A DNA stretch of 64,000 nt from Dastarcus helophoroides (taxonomy: Eukaryota > Arthropoda > Insecta > Coleoptera > Bothrideridae). A program made the position numbers and the translations under genes. The stretch lies in the NCBI GenBank assembly GCA_028583605.1, contig CM053326.1, forward strand, positions 19,487,036-19,551,035, read 5' to 3'. The notes under the pieces were generated by a model. That model did no database searches. It had not been told where the DNA came from and was given only the letters and a program-made list of their open reading frames with translations. This document shows positions 48,146 to 60,589 of the stretch, in pieces (position 1 is the stretch's first letter; each line of letters begins with the position of its first letter).

Positions 48146-48894
48146 GTGTTTTAATTTTCACAAAATATTTGTGACCTTTTTCTTGGGATGTGAAATTCAG
48201 GTTTTGGACACCCTTAGCCATCGAGCTCCATTGGCTGAAGTATATTGAAGTATATTGGAAATTAAATTAAAAAAAATGATAGATCCTGCAAATACATCAA
48301 AAATTAAATGAAAACATGACGTAACTAAATTACGTGTTATTTTGCGAGGAAAACCAAAACATCTGGTGAATTGAATATGGAAGTTATAACACGCGAAACA
48401 TTTTTTTAATTTCGCAGAGTTGAAACGTGCGTTGATGTATGCGAATGTAAAAATAACTCATTTTAAAATAGTCGTGAGCCAAGATATAATTCTCTTGAAA
48501 ATGCGCAACTGGTTTACATAAAGTCCATTTATTTCTTTTAGGATCGCGGCAATGTCAAGATCGCCTTATAATATTTGTTATTAAGAATAAATACACCACC
48601 AACCTACGTGTTCTAAATTTGATTTATAACAAATATCGAAGATAATTAATATTTTCATATTTTACTGCGAAAAACAAATTTGTTGTTAAAATTGTGGAAA
48701 ATACCACCACAGTTCTTTTTGTTCTGGTCTGACAAATTCCCCCTTAAAACAGATTTAGTTCTCCTCAATGTTCGTCGTTGGGACTGATAATTTTTTAGAA
48801 ATGTTGCGATTAAAATTCAAATTTTGCCATTTAAAACGACCTTAAAGTTTGAAATTTTTAGGAAGTAAAAATTTTTTGGGAAAAAGGCAGAGAG

Positions 48895-49255
48895 AAAGAA
48901 GGGAGAGACAAGAGAGACGAGAGAGACGAGAAAGACGAGAAATACGAGAGTGACGAGAGAGACGAGAGAGACGAGAGAGACGAGAGAGACGAGAGAGACG
49001 AGAGAGACGAGAAAGACGAGAGAGAAGAGAGAGACGAGAGAGACGAGAGACACGAGAGAGACGAGACGAAGGACGAGAGACGAGACGAGAGACGAGAGAC
49101 GAGAGACGAGAGACGAGAGACGAGAGACGAGAGACGAGAGACGAGGGACGAGAGACGAGAGACGAGAGACGAGAGACGAGAGACGAGGAACGAGAGACGA
49201 GAGACGAGGAACGAGAGACGAGAGAAAGAAAGAGAGAGAGGGAGAGAGAGACAGA
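48895..49255. repeat. GA/ACGAG purine tract with a 9-to-7-bp period change
   Basis: ACGAGAGAG (9 bp) is repeated from about 48915 to 49040. From about 49075 to 49225 the unit becomes ACGAGAG (7 bp). The frames RETRETRET (+) and SLVSLVSLV (-) are repeat translations. Confidence 0.93.
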
Positions 49256-49429
49256 CTAGTGGAAGGGAGATATTTAAAATGGTTATGAAACTTTTAATTC
49301 CAATCCTTCGTAGGATTAATACATATATCTTTACGTGATGGAATGAAAACTTTTAGTAGATTTATTGCTTTTCAGCTTTCCAAGCTTTGACAACCTAGCT
49401 AAAGAGCTCCCTATAAAACTTTCCTATCA

Positions 49430-49770
49430 TCGGCATTCATGATTGGAAAAGTTAAAAATAGCCCATTTCCCGTTCTCGAATGCGATGCTTCCCTAAGAGC
49501 AAACTCGGAAAGTCGCCTAACGACTTCTCTAATTTTATTAAATATCGCGCCGGAACGAGAACTTCCCCTGCTCTTCTCTCTCTACCCTTGTAGCTGAGGA
49601 GTCGCCCTACAGCGCGTATATGTGGTCGCGACGGCGTCGAGGGCGTCTTTCACCTATGGGCGTGGCATACTTCCTTCCTTCCGGTGGCCCACCAATCGGG
49701 CTTGATCTCCAGGTGGCCATGGCAACGACCGGATACAAAACGAGCCCATAACCTAAGCACTTATTAAGGC
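49430..49770. promoter_or_regulatory. Candidate cis-regulatory island (RFX X-box, MEF2-like site)
   Basis: This non-repetitive, GC-richer island contains GTGGCCATGGCAAC (49713-49726), an exact fit to the RFX X-box GTNRCC-n2-RGYAAC. It also has TTAAAAATAG (about 49454), a MEF2-type site, and CCAAT near 49692. It lies about 5.3 kb upstream of the candidate promoter of the minus-strand muscle gene. It could be an enhancer of that gene or the promoter of a gene not visible here. Confidence 0.35.
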
Positions 49771-50275
49771 CATAAGGAGACCTGATGGCTTCTCATAAAT
49801 TTTTCCTTTCAGCTAAAAGCTTTTCAGGATACCCTTTTGTCTAAATGAAACGCCATTCACGAATTTAATTTGGCACAAGCCGAGCGAAGTTTCCAAGTTT
49901 AGATTAGAGAACATCTAGTATGAGATTTATTAGGTTTTTTTCCTCGGAAAGTCGGAATCGAGTCATTAATTCGCTTCTTCGTCAAATTAGTCATGTAGCA
50001 ACAGCAGGTATAACCAACAGAATTTTTCGGGATGGGATTATTTTTCTAAACTGGGAGATAAGTCATGCGGATGGAAGGGTGTTTCGAAAGTAAAACAATA
50101 AATTCTTGTCGACGATTATGCACAATGAAATCAGGGGTTGACCCTGTAAACATGCAATAAAATCTCGACCCGAGATAGAAACCCCATTCCGGACTCGATT
50201 CCGGTCTGTTGGTTTTCATATGTCTCTTCTTCCCATCTACTCAAAATATATTACGCGAGTTGGCGCGTAATTACA
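49771..50275. other. No gene or element supported
   Basis: Non-repetitive sequence without a recognisable frame or boundary. Confidence 0.4.
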
Positions 50276-50279
50276 TTTT

Positions 50280-51630
50280 TCGGTTCGATTTGTCGCTGAA
50301 AATTTTCTCTTTTTTCATCTTGACTCCGCTCTAAACACTGCGACTTTTTGATTATTTATTTTTCAGAAGGTTAATGTTGGTTAATTGTTAATTTATTTTT
50401 ATTTAAGTCGTATTTCTGTGTACATTTTTCTGAATAGTATATTCTATATTGTATATCTAGTAGTAAAAGCAAAACACTCCCGGTCGACGATGTAAAATTG
50501 TGGCCGAGGCGTTAGCCGAGGTTAACAAACATCGAATTCCGGGAATGTGCTACGAGATATACATAGTTTTCCTTCTGAAATCGTAATCAATATTACTAAA
50601 ATTAAAGAATTTTTATCACTTCGTGGCATTTTTCATTGTCATTTAATTTCTTATGAAATGTTTTCTTCATTATTTGTTTTTTGATATCCGATAAAGGAAA
50701 ATTACCTACTTTCTCGGCCTAAGAACGAAAACACTTTCTTGGACTGTTTTGTGATGATCTTTTCCACGGACTAAAATACTAGAATAACGTGTTTTAGGGC
50801 CTAACATTGCTCCGAGAAAGTAGGTATTCTCAATCAATTTTTAGAAAAAACTATTTTTTTATGTTAACAAGAAATTCAATGAAACGAATCTGTTTCTCGC
50901 AATTTCAACCTTTTATTCGAAATTCGTCCCTTTCTCGAAATTTCGACATTTTTCTTTTTTTTTTAAATTTTTATTTGTTCAATAGTAGGATTAAACTTTA
51001 ATAAAATAAATGAAGATTTTAAGAAAAGTATGTTTCGAAAATTTCAATTTTTGTCTCGAAATCTTAAAATTATGTCAAAGATTAAATAAAAAAATCGTGA
51101 AAAATATTTTTGAATCTTTCAACTTTTTTTTTTAAATTTCATATTTTTCTCGAAATTTTGACTTTTTTTTCTCAAAATATACCCTTTCTTGTGATTTGAA
51201 CATTTTTTTCTCAAAATTAGTCTTTTTTGGAAATTTTATCCTCTTAATTCAATTTTCTGTGAGAAATTTCCAATTCTTCTTAACTTCGACTTTTTTTTCG
51301 AAATTTCGACCTTAATCTTTTCAAAAATTCTTTTTTTTTCAAAATTCTATTAATTTTTCTCAAAATTAACATTTTTTTAAATCACAAATTTCGGAAATTT
51401 ATCTTTGCTTCTAAAAATGGATTTTTCAAAATTTCGATTTTTTTCTAAAAATTTGGAAATTTTAACCTTTTTTGCAAAATTCGACTTTTTTGGAAATTTT
51501 AACTTTATTCTTAATTTCGATTTTTTTGCCTCAAACTTCTTAACTGTTTTATTTCAGAATCCTTATTTTTTACAAAAGTGCACTATTTTTGAAGTGAAAT
51601 TGAGTAATTTTTAATTCGGGGAAAACTTGT
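50280..51630. repeat. TCGAAATTTT satellite block, mainly T-rich orientation
   Basis: TTTTTCTCGAAATTTTGAC-type phrases fill most of 50880-51610, with a more ordinary stretch (50340-50800) in front. No flanking duplications were identified. Confidence 0.55.
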
Positions 51631-51971
51631 AGTGTCGTGTCACCATTACACGTTACCAACATGCACTAATGTTAACAGTGTTATGTAGTAGTAAGTAGTA
51701 TTTATTATGTAGGACGACGTTTAATGAAATTAAAAAATGCCTAATCGGCATCGACTTTTGAATAGGGGATCTACCAGGCGGGATCGCGAAAAAGTAGTCG
51801 CCTCATACCGTCTCTGTTGGCAAACGTAATTATCCCTTTAAATATATTTGCTTTCTTACTGTTTTTATTTTACTGTGCATTATTTAAATTCTGATTTATT
51901 TTGATTATTATTTTAATTGATTAATTGTAGAATTACTGTGATGTATGTTTGACAGCAAGTACTACATATAT

Positions 51972-53259
51972 CAGGGCTTCGAACCGCTATTTTTTTCGTT
52001 CCGGCAAAAATATTGTTATGGGCTTATCGGTTCGAAAAGATTATTAACACTTGCTGAATAGTACCCACTTTATTTCTAAACTTAACTCGGAACACCGCAA
52101 CTGAATAATTAACTCACTTCCAACTACTAACTCACTAATTAACTACACAGACTTCGGACTGATTCTAACTAACTGACTCGAGGGAAAGGCAACCCCCTTA
52201 TATAGTTTTGGCTCCCAGGTTCTAGAAAAATCCCGCAGATAAGGCTTATCGTTTGCCGAAATTTCTGGAACGCTTATCTTGCTTCGTTATTGCGGCCGCT
52301 TTCCCCTTATCAAATCTTTCTAAAAAATTTTCTTACGTACTCAATTCTATAATTTACATTTCGCTACAATATTATATCGGTTCAGTTTCGTTTTACGTTC
52401 CGGCAAAAATAACGGTCTTTTCCGGTTTTCGGTTCAGTTCCAGGTGACTCATTTGATTTTTAAAAGTTTTTCGAATTAAAAATTAATTTTTGAACTTAGT
52501 TTAGAAAATGTGATGTCTTTTTTTCGTTAATACTACAATACCTAACTACTCTGACCTTGCCTAAAATTGAAGAAACATTTTTTTTCAAGTTTAAAAATTT
52601 CATGCTGAAACTCTGAATTTTGAGTATAATTTAAAGGAAAAAAATTTACGAAAAATTGAAAATTTGACTAATAACTTCAAAAAATAAAGACATTAATTAG
52701 GAAAAAAATTGAAATTTAAAAAAAGAAGTAAATTTGGAATTTTTTTAAAAAAAGTTTCCAGGAAAACTCGAATTTGCAAAAAAATGGTAAGTAAAACCAA
52801 GTTTCCCTGGCTTGAATGAAAAACACGCTACTACTTTATTCGGAAGATACAACAGAGGATTTTTTTTTACTTTAAATTTGAAATTTCAGGAGAAGAAATG
52901 AGTCCAAATTTCAAGAAAAAGTCGAAAAGCGTTAAAAAAGATTCAAGTTAAAACTTAAAATTTTAATTTGGGTTAAAATTTTCTAGAAAATATGGAAATC
53001 GTAAGTTTCTAATCTAATCTAATCAGAAATGAGAGATGAAGATAAGATGAAAATTGCAAATTGTGTAAAATTTTGAAAAAAAAAAATGAAATTTCAAAAA
53101 AAAATCAATCTCAAGTATAAAGTAAAAACTCTTTTAAGTATATAAATTCGACGAACCGAAATAAACCGATATGTTTTTTCCGCTTTCGTTCCGGTTTTCG
53201 TTCCGGCGAAAATAACGGTTTTTTTTCGGTTTTCGGTTCAGTTCCGGTTCGAAGCCCTG
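51972..53259. mobile_element. hAT-like non-autonomous element, CAGGGCTTCGAACCG ends
   Basis: The element begins CAGGGCTTCGAACCG and ends CGGTTCGAAGCCCTG, a 15-bp perfect inverted repeat. The flanks are ACATATAT (51964-51971) and AAATATAT (53260-53267), an 8-bp duplication with one mismatch. Subterminal TTCCGGCAAAAATAACGGT-type words repeat at both ends. The interior (about 52450-53130) is TCGAAATTTT-like satellite, and a solo LTR is inserted near the left end. No transposase was seen. Confidence 0.85.
52014..52368 (-). mobile_element. Solo LTR of a retrotransposon
   Basis: On the minus strand the 355-bp unit runs TGTAGCGA to CATAACA (TG...CA). ATAT duplications flank it (52010-52013, 52369-52372). 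It contains a TATATAAGG promoter word, TCAGTTAGTTAG initiator-like sequence and an AATAAA signal in the expected order for U3-R-U5. No internal region is present, so it arose by recombination between two LTRs. A 4-bp duplication favours a Ty3/gypsy-type element. It interrupts the hAT-like element above. Confidence 0.8.
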
Positions 53260-53499
53260 AAATATATTAATATTGTTAAATAGAAAAATGAATAACGAGA
53301 ACAAAGCACATTTTTAATATTCGTTTTAAAATTTCAATTTAAACATTTAATATTTTAATTTCAGTAATTAATTAATAAATAAAAATATTTATTATTATTT
53401 AATTTAAAACTACGAACAATTTTCGATACTACAAATAATGTTAAAATTAAAAAAACGATTCTTTAGTTCTTAGTTTTAAGTTCTCACTTCTGTCGCCAA

Positions 53500-53878
53500 T
53501 CCCTAATTTCTTTATTTTTAAATCCCGTTTTCCTGAAAATGTCGAATTTTATTTTTAAATCCAATTTTTTGAAAAATTTGTTTTGTTTTTCAACATTTAC
53601 TTTTTATCGAAATTTCGACTTATTCCCAAAATTTATTTTTTCTGCTTTTGGGAATTTCTACTTTTTCCCTTCAAAATATCTAAATCTTTTCGAGAAATTC
53701 CAATATTTTTCTCAAAATTTGTCAGTTTAAGAACGGCTTTTGTTTAAAATTAATTAAAATGTAAAATTCCAAGTTTTCGTCAAATTTTTCGACTTATTTA
53801 TCAATATTTTTTCTCCAAATTTTAATCAAAACATACAATTTCAAGTTTTTTCTCTAATTTTCGACATATTTGTCAACG
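53500..53878. repeat. TCGAAATTTT satellite, short block
   Basis: T-rich phrases of the common type immediately left of the mariner-like element at 53881. Confidence 0.5.
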
Positions 53879-53880
53879 TA

Positions 53881-55865
53881 CCGGGTGGCCAATTAAAAAA
53901 GGACGCTGGCTATATCTCAGCAACGAACCATCCCACAGTTTTGAGAAAAAAATTTCAATAAGAAAAGTGGCCCTGAAAAATCGCTGGAAAATATTTTTGA
54001 GGTTCTAAAATGACCTCCAGGTGGCGCAATACGTGAAGCTAAATAGAAAATTAAGATTTTCTCGAAATTTTGCTTAATTAAGGTATATTAAAAATGCATG
54101 CATTGTAATTCCAGAGTAGTTTCAATATGTTTTTGTTCTACACTCTTTCTTCTATCTCGAAAAATAAAGGGGTGGGGGACATTGAAAAAAAATTTTAAAT
54201 AACATTTACCTTAGTTAGCCTCAATAAAATTTAACAAATTTGGTCTCTATAGAAAGAGTGTTATTTAGTCTATCGAAAGCACTTTCACATGTTTTCATTT
54301 CAAAATTATTGTCGTTGCTACAGCGCGTTATATAAAACGGTAACAAATTTCGCCGTTTTTCTAAAAAAAATTAAATATGAAGATATGTCAATTCTGATAT
54401 CTTAAAATAGAGAATTGAAAGCCCTAGATATGAGTGCGAAAACCGCAACTCGATATCTTTTAACTAACCGGAGATGTTGGCAAATAAAATTTCAGTAACG
54501 TAAAAGCTTGATGACGTTGTTTACCATTTAGAATACGAAATCAGAGGAGGTTTAGAATTTGTCTTACAAAATATAAAAATAAGTAATTAACATAACTACA
54601 ATGATTTAATAGTGATAATAGTGAATAATGTAAAAAAATTAACCGAAGAAACAATCTAATATTCAAAAAAGTAAAAAAAAGACACTGCATTACATTACAA
54701 ATGTTAAATTATTATCCTCTATTGACTGGAACCCTACATGTTCAAACTGATTGCATTCCATCATTTTCATGTAGTGAATCCTCTGACGAATGAACAGCAC
54801 TGCAATTTTAAATTTTACCATTCACCATTCTACCCCTCTAAATATTGTTTCTTATTCTTTCGATCATGCTCTTTCTTTTGTTGGTAAAAACCAGGTCTTC
54901 TATTGGCCTGACAAATAAAAATCGAGGCAAGTCAGATCTGGGGACCTGGATGACCAAGAAAACTGACTTCCACTTCCTATCTACCTGCCACGTGGGCCTG
55001 GTTTTGCACGGTGGTTCATCATATCCCCAAGTCATTAGCTATTGTTCTAGCACTTAAATGAGGATTTAATTTCACATATTCTAAAACAGTTATAATATTT
55101 TGCTCGATGCCACCTCTACGTTATCTACTGAACATATCAACATGCACATATCCTGTGGTGTGTATGCGATGTATCAGTCGAAGGAAAGCTCTTTCACTTT
55201 GATTACGTTTTTCGGATACTGCACCCGTAGATTTAGCAGCATCACCTTGCATTTTCATGATTCGAAATAAATGGTTAGTTAGCATGCTTCTTCATTTGTT
55301 TAAATCTTTATAATTTTAAAAATTGAAATACAAATCTTGTCCCCTGAAACCAATTTTTTATTTTATAAAGAAATGTAAAAGCGGAAATAACAATTCAGTT
55401 AGAAGAGCAGGTAGTAAACACATTTGCAACCTTAAAGATTTGCACTCTTTTATTTCATTTTCCCAGTTAATTTTTTTCAAAGGGCCACTTTACCAGTTTT
55501 GTATACAAACTATGTGATGATTTATAACTTAAACTTTGTTTGTCAATATCTTCGGTTAGACAAAAGATATCGAGTTGCGATTTTTACTGATATTTAGGGC
55601 CTTTAATTCTCTATTTTAAAATTGACATATCATTCTATTTAATTTTTTTAGAAAAACGGCGAAATTTGTTACCATTTTATATAACGCACTGTAGCAGCGA
55701 CAATAATTTTAAAATAAAAACACGTGAAAGTGCCGTCGATAGACTAAATAGCACTCTTTCGATAAAGACTAAATTTGTTAAATTTCCTTAAGGCCCACTG
55801 AAGTAAATGGTATTTAAAAAAATTTTCTTCGACGTCTCCCCACCACTTATTTTTATTTAAGATTC
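53881..55865. mobile_element. Mariner-like element with long inverted arms, right end truncated
   Basis: The left end is CCGGGTGGCCAATTAAAAAA, preceded by TA. Arms of about 330 bp (54165-54495 and 55535-55860) are inverted copies sharing AACAAATTTCGCCGTTTTTC, CTACAGNGCGTTATATAAAA and similar blocks. The matching outer right end is missing. A minus-strand transposase relic lies between the arms. The right end point is approximate. Confidence 0.7.
54838..55200 (-). pseudogene. Mariner-like transposase relic
   Basis: The minus-strand frame 55035-54838 carries VPRSDLPRFLFVRPIEDLVF then SMIERIRNNI. This resembles the third-catalytic-residue block of mariner-family transposases (P-R-S-P-D-L ... 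D-F-F-L ... K-D-x-V-F) with decay. The neighbouring minus-strand sequence at 55090-55200 is probably a piece of the same gene. It is not translatable as a whole. Confidence 0.45.
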
Positions 55866-57851
55866 GATTCTCTGAAAATTTCACACAAGTCGATTAAGAA
55901 TTTTATCTTACTACAGTAGCATTCTAAAAATAATTTTCCTAAATTATGTCATGAATACGTTCGACGTATAAATACTGTTTAACTTTCTCATGCTATCAAA
56001 TTAAGGATTTTTCGTTTATTTTACGTCATCATTAGAGTTGAAACAAACGCAATGAACTCCCACTGGACACGTGCCCTGCGTACGTCACAGTCACACTCTC
56101 CTTATGACTGGTGACTTTAAAATACAAACCAAATATTTTTTATGCCATTAACAGTTAACAAGTCGTCACCTTTCACCGTATTTACTTTGGCAGCTTTATT
56201 TACAATAGTAGATGTTAAATTTACTCACGATTTTTTTCCGCAATCTTTCCTTTTTCTTATGACTGCTCATTAAATTTCAGTATCGTAGGACTTGTACTAT
56301 TTTATTTTTTTATGTGCACTATTTTTTACGAGTTGTAAATTATGGGATTATTTCAATATGGTTTATTTCGTCGTTGTAAAGATGTTTATTGACATCCTCA
56401 GAGGCTGATTCTTTCAAATTCCCATGTATATAATTTATCTTACCATTACTGAAAAAAGTGGGCAGTTATGGGGACTGACGACAGAAGTGAAAGCTTAAAA
56501 CTATGATACAAGTCTATTACGTGTCTTACTGATAGATGTATAAACATTAGAGCATGTTGGTAATGAGAATTAGCGGGATGGCAAGGCGAATTATCGTGAT
56601 GGTATCGCGAAACTCTAAATTTTCCCCCTATCAAAAGCTGCTCAAAAGAAGTTCTCACTTAAAAAAAAATAAAATAAATAAAGCTGGAATACTTTGATAA
56701 ATGACCAATTAAATGTTCTGTAATTAAACAGTTAAACGTGCTTAAAATTGAAAATATGTACCAACCGCAACCATAGACTAGTTTTGGCCTTCCTTGGCCT
56801 CATCAGTATGGTACGGTGGTTGTATACACTTCCAACTTAAAGCCGCTAGTCAGTCGTATAAGTACCCAAGGGAGTAAACCCCCATTTGGTGATTTGTAAC
56901 TGACCTTTACTGTTTATTACGCAAACACTTTCGCTACATGCTATTTGAAGCGTTCTTCTCTGCTGAGATAATAAACTTGTATATATTCTTATAATATAAG
57001 GCTTATAATCTCATTTGGAATACTTTATTTTTAGATAGTTTTCAGCTTAAAAAAGCAAGAGTATGACAAAACTAATAGGCGTTCAAAAAAATGTTCTTAA
57101 TCACAGTAACAGTACCATTACTGAAGGCTGAATCATCCTGAAATTATATTTAACGAAAGGGGGATATTTAAAGTGCAGGTGCTAATAGTTGGTTAAAGAC
57201 CGAAATCAGCTGGGCCCAACCAAAGGTAATGAAGGGGATTTTACAATTTACCACCCTTAAGCATTTACGTGACCATTTGACCATCTGGTATTTCACATAA
57301 TTTCATTAAACGCCAATCATTAATCTATCAGATAAACCAATTTGTATTTTTAGGCTACTATTCTTGTATATCGTTTCTGTGTACAGGGTGCTTTTAAATT
57401 TACAAGCAAAATTTTAGAAGAAAATTGATAACACAGAGCTGAACCAACCATTACTTAAATGTCTATGAGACATCCCTACAAATTAATTATGTGTGACTTC
57501 TGATATACTGAAAAAAGACCAAATGTACGCTTTTCGAGTATTACACGGGGCATACATAACATAATCCCTAGTTGAGGGATGATTTGCTTGCTTCCACGCC
57601 ATTATTAAATAACTTATTTGATGTGGCACATATTCGTGTAAACGACGCGTGTGCGACAGGCAGCATTACGCGCCCTTTATTAGATCTCGGCAAACATGGT
57701 CCTCCGTGTGGGATCAGCGAAGCAATCAAACCACCCGACTTAACCAAGCCATTTACACCATGTCATACAACTTTCTCACAAGCTCTACATAAATTAAAAC
57801 TAGCCCTAAATAGTCTCACTAAATTGCAAAGTATATATACATATTTATATA
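55866..57851. other. No host gene supported; possible repeat ends
   Basis: TACAGGGTGCTTTTAAATTT at about 57384 looks like a single mariner-type terminus. The minus frame 56658-56446 contains HHDNSPCHPAN, similar to the second-aspartate block (HHDNAPCH) of mariner transposases, so a small relic is possible. Nothing else was recognised. Confidence 0.35.
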
Positions 57852-58272
57852 CCGGGTGTTTTTCTTTTGGTTGGGAGGTTACCTTTATATGGAGTACCAG
57901 CTATTATAAAGGCAAACTGATTTTGTCGATGGGGCTAATCGGGGCTAAACTATCTTTTAAAAATATTTTCAACTTCCTCCCGCTTCTGGTTATACCGGAA
58001 GTAGACATCAACTTTCCTATTTTCAATAGCAACCCCCAAACTTTATTTGGATTTTACGCAAAAAATAAGGTGGGTTTATGTATACATGTTTATTGCCACC
58101 TTTGATAGTTTTATAGTTATTTCAATTTTTCGAAAAAAAATGACAGAAAACAGGGTTATTTTGATTTTTTGTATCTTTTTTATTATTTGCAGTAAAAACA
58201 TGGGATTTTAAGTTGAAGTCATGGAATATTAGGGAGATTATAATAACCTGATCAGGTTTTACATTTATTATA

Positions 58273-59528
58273 CAGGGTGACGGAAATTTTATGATCTTTT
58301 TTGTTTTTCTTTTATTCAAAAAAACTGTTCTTTTAAATAGGAACTATGTGTTTTTTAATCATTTTTGGATTCATCACATAAAAAGAAGAAAAAAGTTATA
58401 TGAGTATTTTTTAAAAATTCTGCACCGTTACAAAGATATAATTCAAAATAAGAAAGAAAAATATATATCTTTTTTTTAGTAGCAACTTGGCAGTATACAA
58501 CTAAATTTTCAAAAAGAAACATAACCACGAGGCCTAAAAAATTTAGGTTAAATAACATTTAAAAGATAACCGTACCGGACGAATAAGTTTTTGGTTAATT
58601 GTAAGAAGACTTATTGAAAATATTTATGTAGCCACGAATTTAAGTTTCGTAAAAATGGTTTGTTAAACAGACATTTGATTTTTGGAATAATGAAAATCAA
58701 CAACAAATGTTCAAGAAAATCCGTCCTTTAACTGTTATGCTGTTAGATTAGAACTCAGGATTTGTAAGCCTTAAATTTAATAATGAAAATCGAAATGGAA
58801 GATATTTAGTGATTTTTTTTAATCATAAATAAATTCCAATTTATTATTTGGCTAAAGTATACCGAAATATTTTCCAATGATATGTTAATGATGAGCCACA
58901 TTTGGAAAATATACAAATGTACATTTGATCAATACTATGGAGCTCATAACGGTAAAATAGACAATTACTTTCTTGCCTACTTATTTGAAACCCAGTTTAT
59001 CACAAACGATGGTCCGCACGCGTGGCTGTCGCGCCCCCAAAATAAAGCACCACTAGAATTTTTCTACGGGGAAGTGTTAAGAAGCAGGTTTTTGCAACGA
59101 CTACTGCATGACAAGCATGTTGCTAGGAACAATCGGATGTGCTTAAAAAGGTTGCTCAATTCGAAATCTTAAAATATGCCTTTAAATGTATTGAAACAGA
59201 AGACCGTCCTTGTTGTTCTTGATGTAAATTTTTTATCAATTATTTTATTTTCCTATTACTTATTATGATTAATTCTTTAAGCTTTTATTGCCTACAGTTA
59301 ATTTCCTACTTGAACAAAAAATAGATGTTTGATTCTTTTTATTTTGAGATTTATGTAAAATACCTCTGAAACGGCGCAACATTTTGAAAAATAAGCAATG
59401 TAACTATTTTCTTCTTTTTATGTGAAGAATTCAAAAATGATTAAAAAACCGATAGTTCCCATTTAAAAAAACAGATTTTTTTTGAATAAAACAAAAACAA
59501 TAAATATCATAAAATTTCCGTCACCCTG
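58273..59528. mobile_element. Inner inverted repeat, CAGGGTGACGGAAATTTTAT ends
   Basis: CAGGGTGACGGAAATTTTAT (58273-58292), preceded by TA, is mirrored by ATAAAATTTCCGTCACCCTG ending at 59528. It may be a separate mariner-type element nested at the centre of the outer one. Alternatively, it may be an internal part of a single long palindrome, because arm homology continues across it. Confidence 0.6.
58882..59172 (+). pseudogene. Mariner-like transposase C-terminal relic
   Basis: The 96-codon frame includes ITNDGPHAWLSRPQNKAPLE then FFYGEVLRSRF. This matches, with decay, the segment GP-x-x-W-PPRSPDL-x-P-L-D-F-F-L-W-G of insect mariner-type transposases. The acidic residue of SPDL is replaced (RPQNKAP). 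It lies centrally in the foldback element above. Confidence 0.5.
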
Positions 59529-59967
59529 GATAGTATATGTAAAATCTGATTACGTTATTATAGTCTTCATAATATTCCATGACTTCAACGCAAATTTTAA
59601 TGTTTTACTGCAAATAATAAAAAAGATACAAAGAATCAAAATAACCCTCTTTTTTTTGTCATTTTTTCTCGAAAAATTGAAATATCTTTAAAACTATCAA
59701 ACGTAGCAATAAACATCTATAGATAAATTCACCTTATTTTTTTACGTAAAATCCAAATAAAATATAACATTTGGAGGTTGCTATTTAAAATAAGAAAGTT
59801 GATGTCTACTTCCGGTATAACCAGAAATGGGAAGAAGTTGAAAATAATTTTAAAAGATAGTTTAGACCCGATCGACAAAATTAGTTTTTCTTTATAATAA
59901 GTAGTACTCCATATAAAGGTAACCTCCCAACTAAAAAAAAACACCCGGTATATATTTAAGTCGGTCG

Positions 59968-60126
59968 CATACGGAATCCTGGTTAGGTTTTCGAATCAGG
60001 AATTCAGATTCAAGCGCCAGAATAAACGTATTTCTATAAAACGTAAAACCTAATCAGGAATCCGTACGTGTGTGACCAAGGACTGAATTCTGAATCTAAA
60101 TTCCTAATTCGAAAACCTAATCTGGT
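59968..60126. repeat. Compound hairpin built on TTAGGTTTTCGAATCAGGAA
   Basis: The words CGGAATCCTGGTTAGGTTTT and TTCGAATCAGGAATTCAGAT (59975-60015) occur again in inverted order at about 60045-60065 and 60083-60125. The segment can fold as two overlapping hairpins. It lies directly next to the right end of the 57852-59948 element. Confidence 0.65.
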
Positions 60127-60589
60127 CTTAGAAGAAAAATCAAAGTCGTTAGAAAATGTGGAAATTTGGTGTTCAGATATTTTGGAAAAAGCTGAAAACG
60201 AAAAATGTAAATTCTCCAAGAAAACCTTTAATTTGTATAAAAAAAAGTTTTCGTATTTTCGAGAGGAATTACATAATTATTTAGTTTTAGATTTTGAATT
60301 TGTAATCTTAAAATCTTTTTTCTGAATCTCGAAATCTCACTTTTTTTCGAAATATTAAGAATTTTTTTTAAGGAGAAATTAGTGGTTTTATTTGAAACCT
60401 CGATTTTTGATTGTCATTTTTTTGCTCGATACTGCTGCTGGAGAACAAAGTTTTTTTTACTGAATTCTCATTATGATACAATAAAAATTGACTTATCCAA
60501 CGTGCACCTCAAAATATTTTTTTGGAAGTACCACATTGGACAACTTTATTTTTTTATAATTTCTTTCTTTTATAAAATTTATACAATTA

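Larger units (their letters stand above)
57852..59948. mobile_element. Mariner-like foldback element, CCGGGTGTTTTT ends, about 2.1 kb
   Basis: The left end CCGGGTGTTTTTCTTTTGG and the mirrored right end are flanked by TA/TATA. Arms of roughly 600 bp are inverted copies (57852-58450 and 59350-59948), sharing GGGAGGTTACCTTTATATGG and ACCGGAAGTAGACATCAACT-type blocks. The central region holds a transposase relic. The 177-codon frame 57572-58105 crosses the left boundary and is not a gene. Confidence 0.85.

Noticed and set aside
48817..49288. RETRET and SLVSLV repeat proteins
   Set aside because: Six-frame translations of the ACGAGAG array with no flanking gene structure.
57572..58105. 177-codon + frame as a host gene
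   Set aside because: It runs across the left boundary of the mariner-like foldback element at 57852, and its second half is terminal-repeat sequence.
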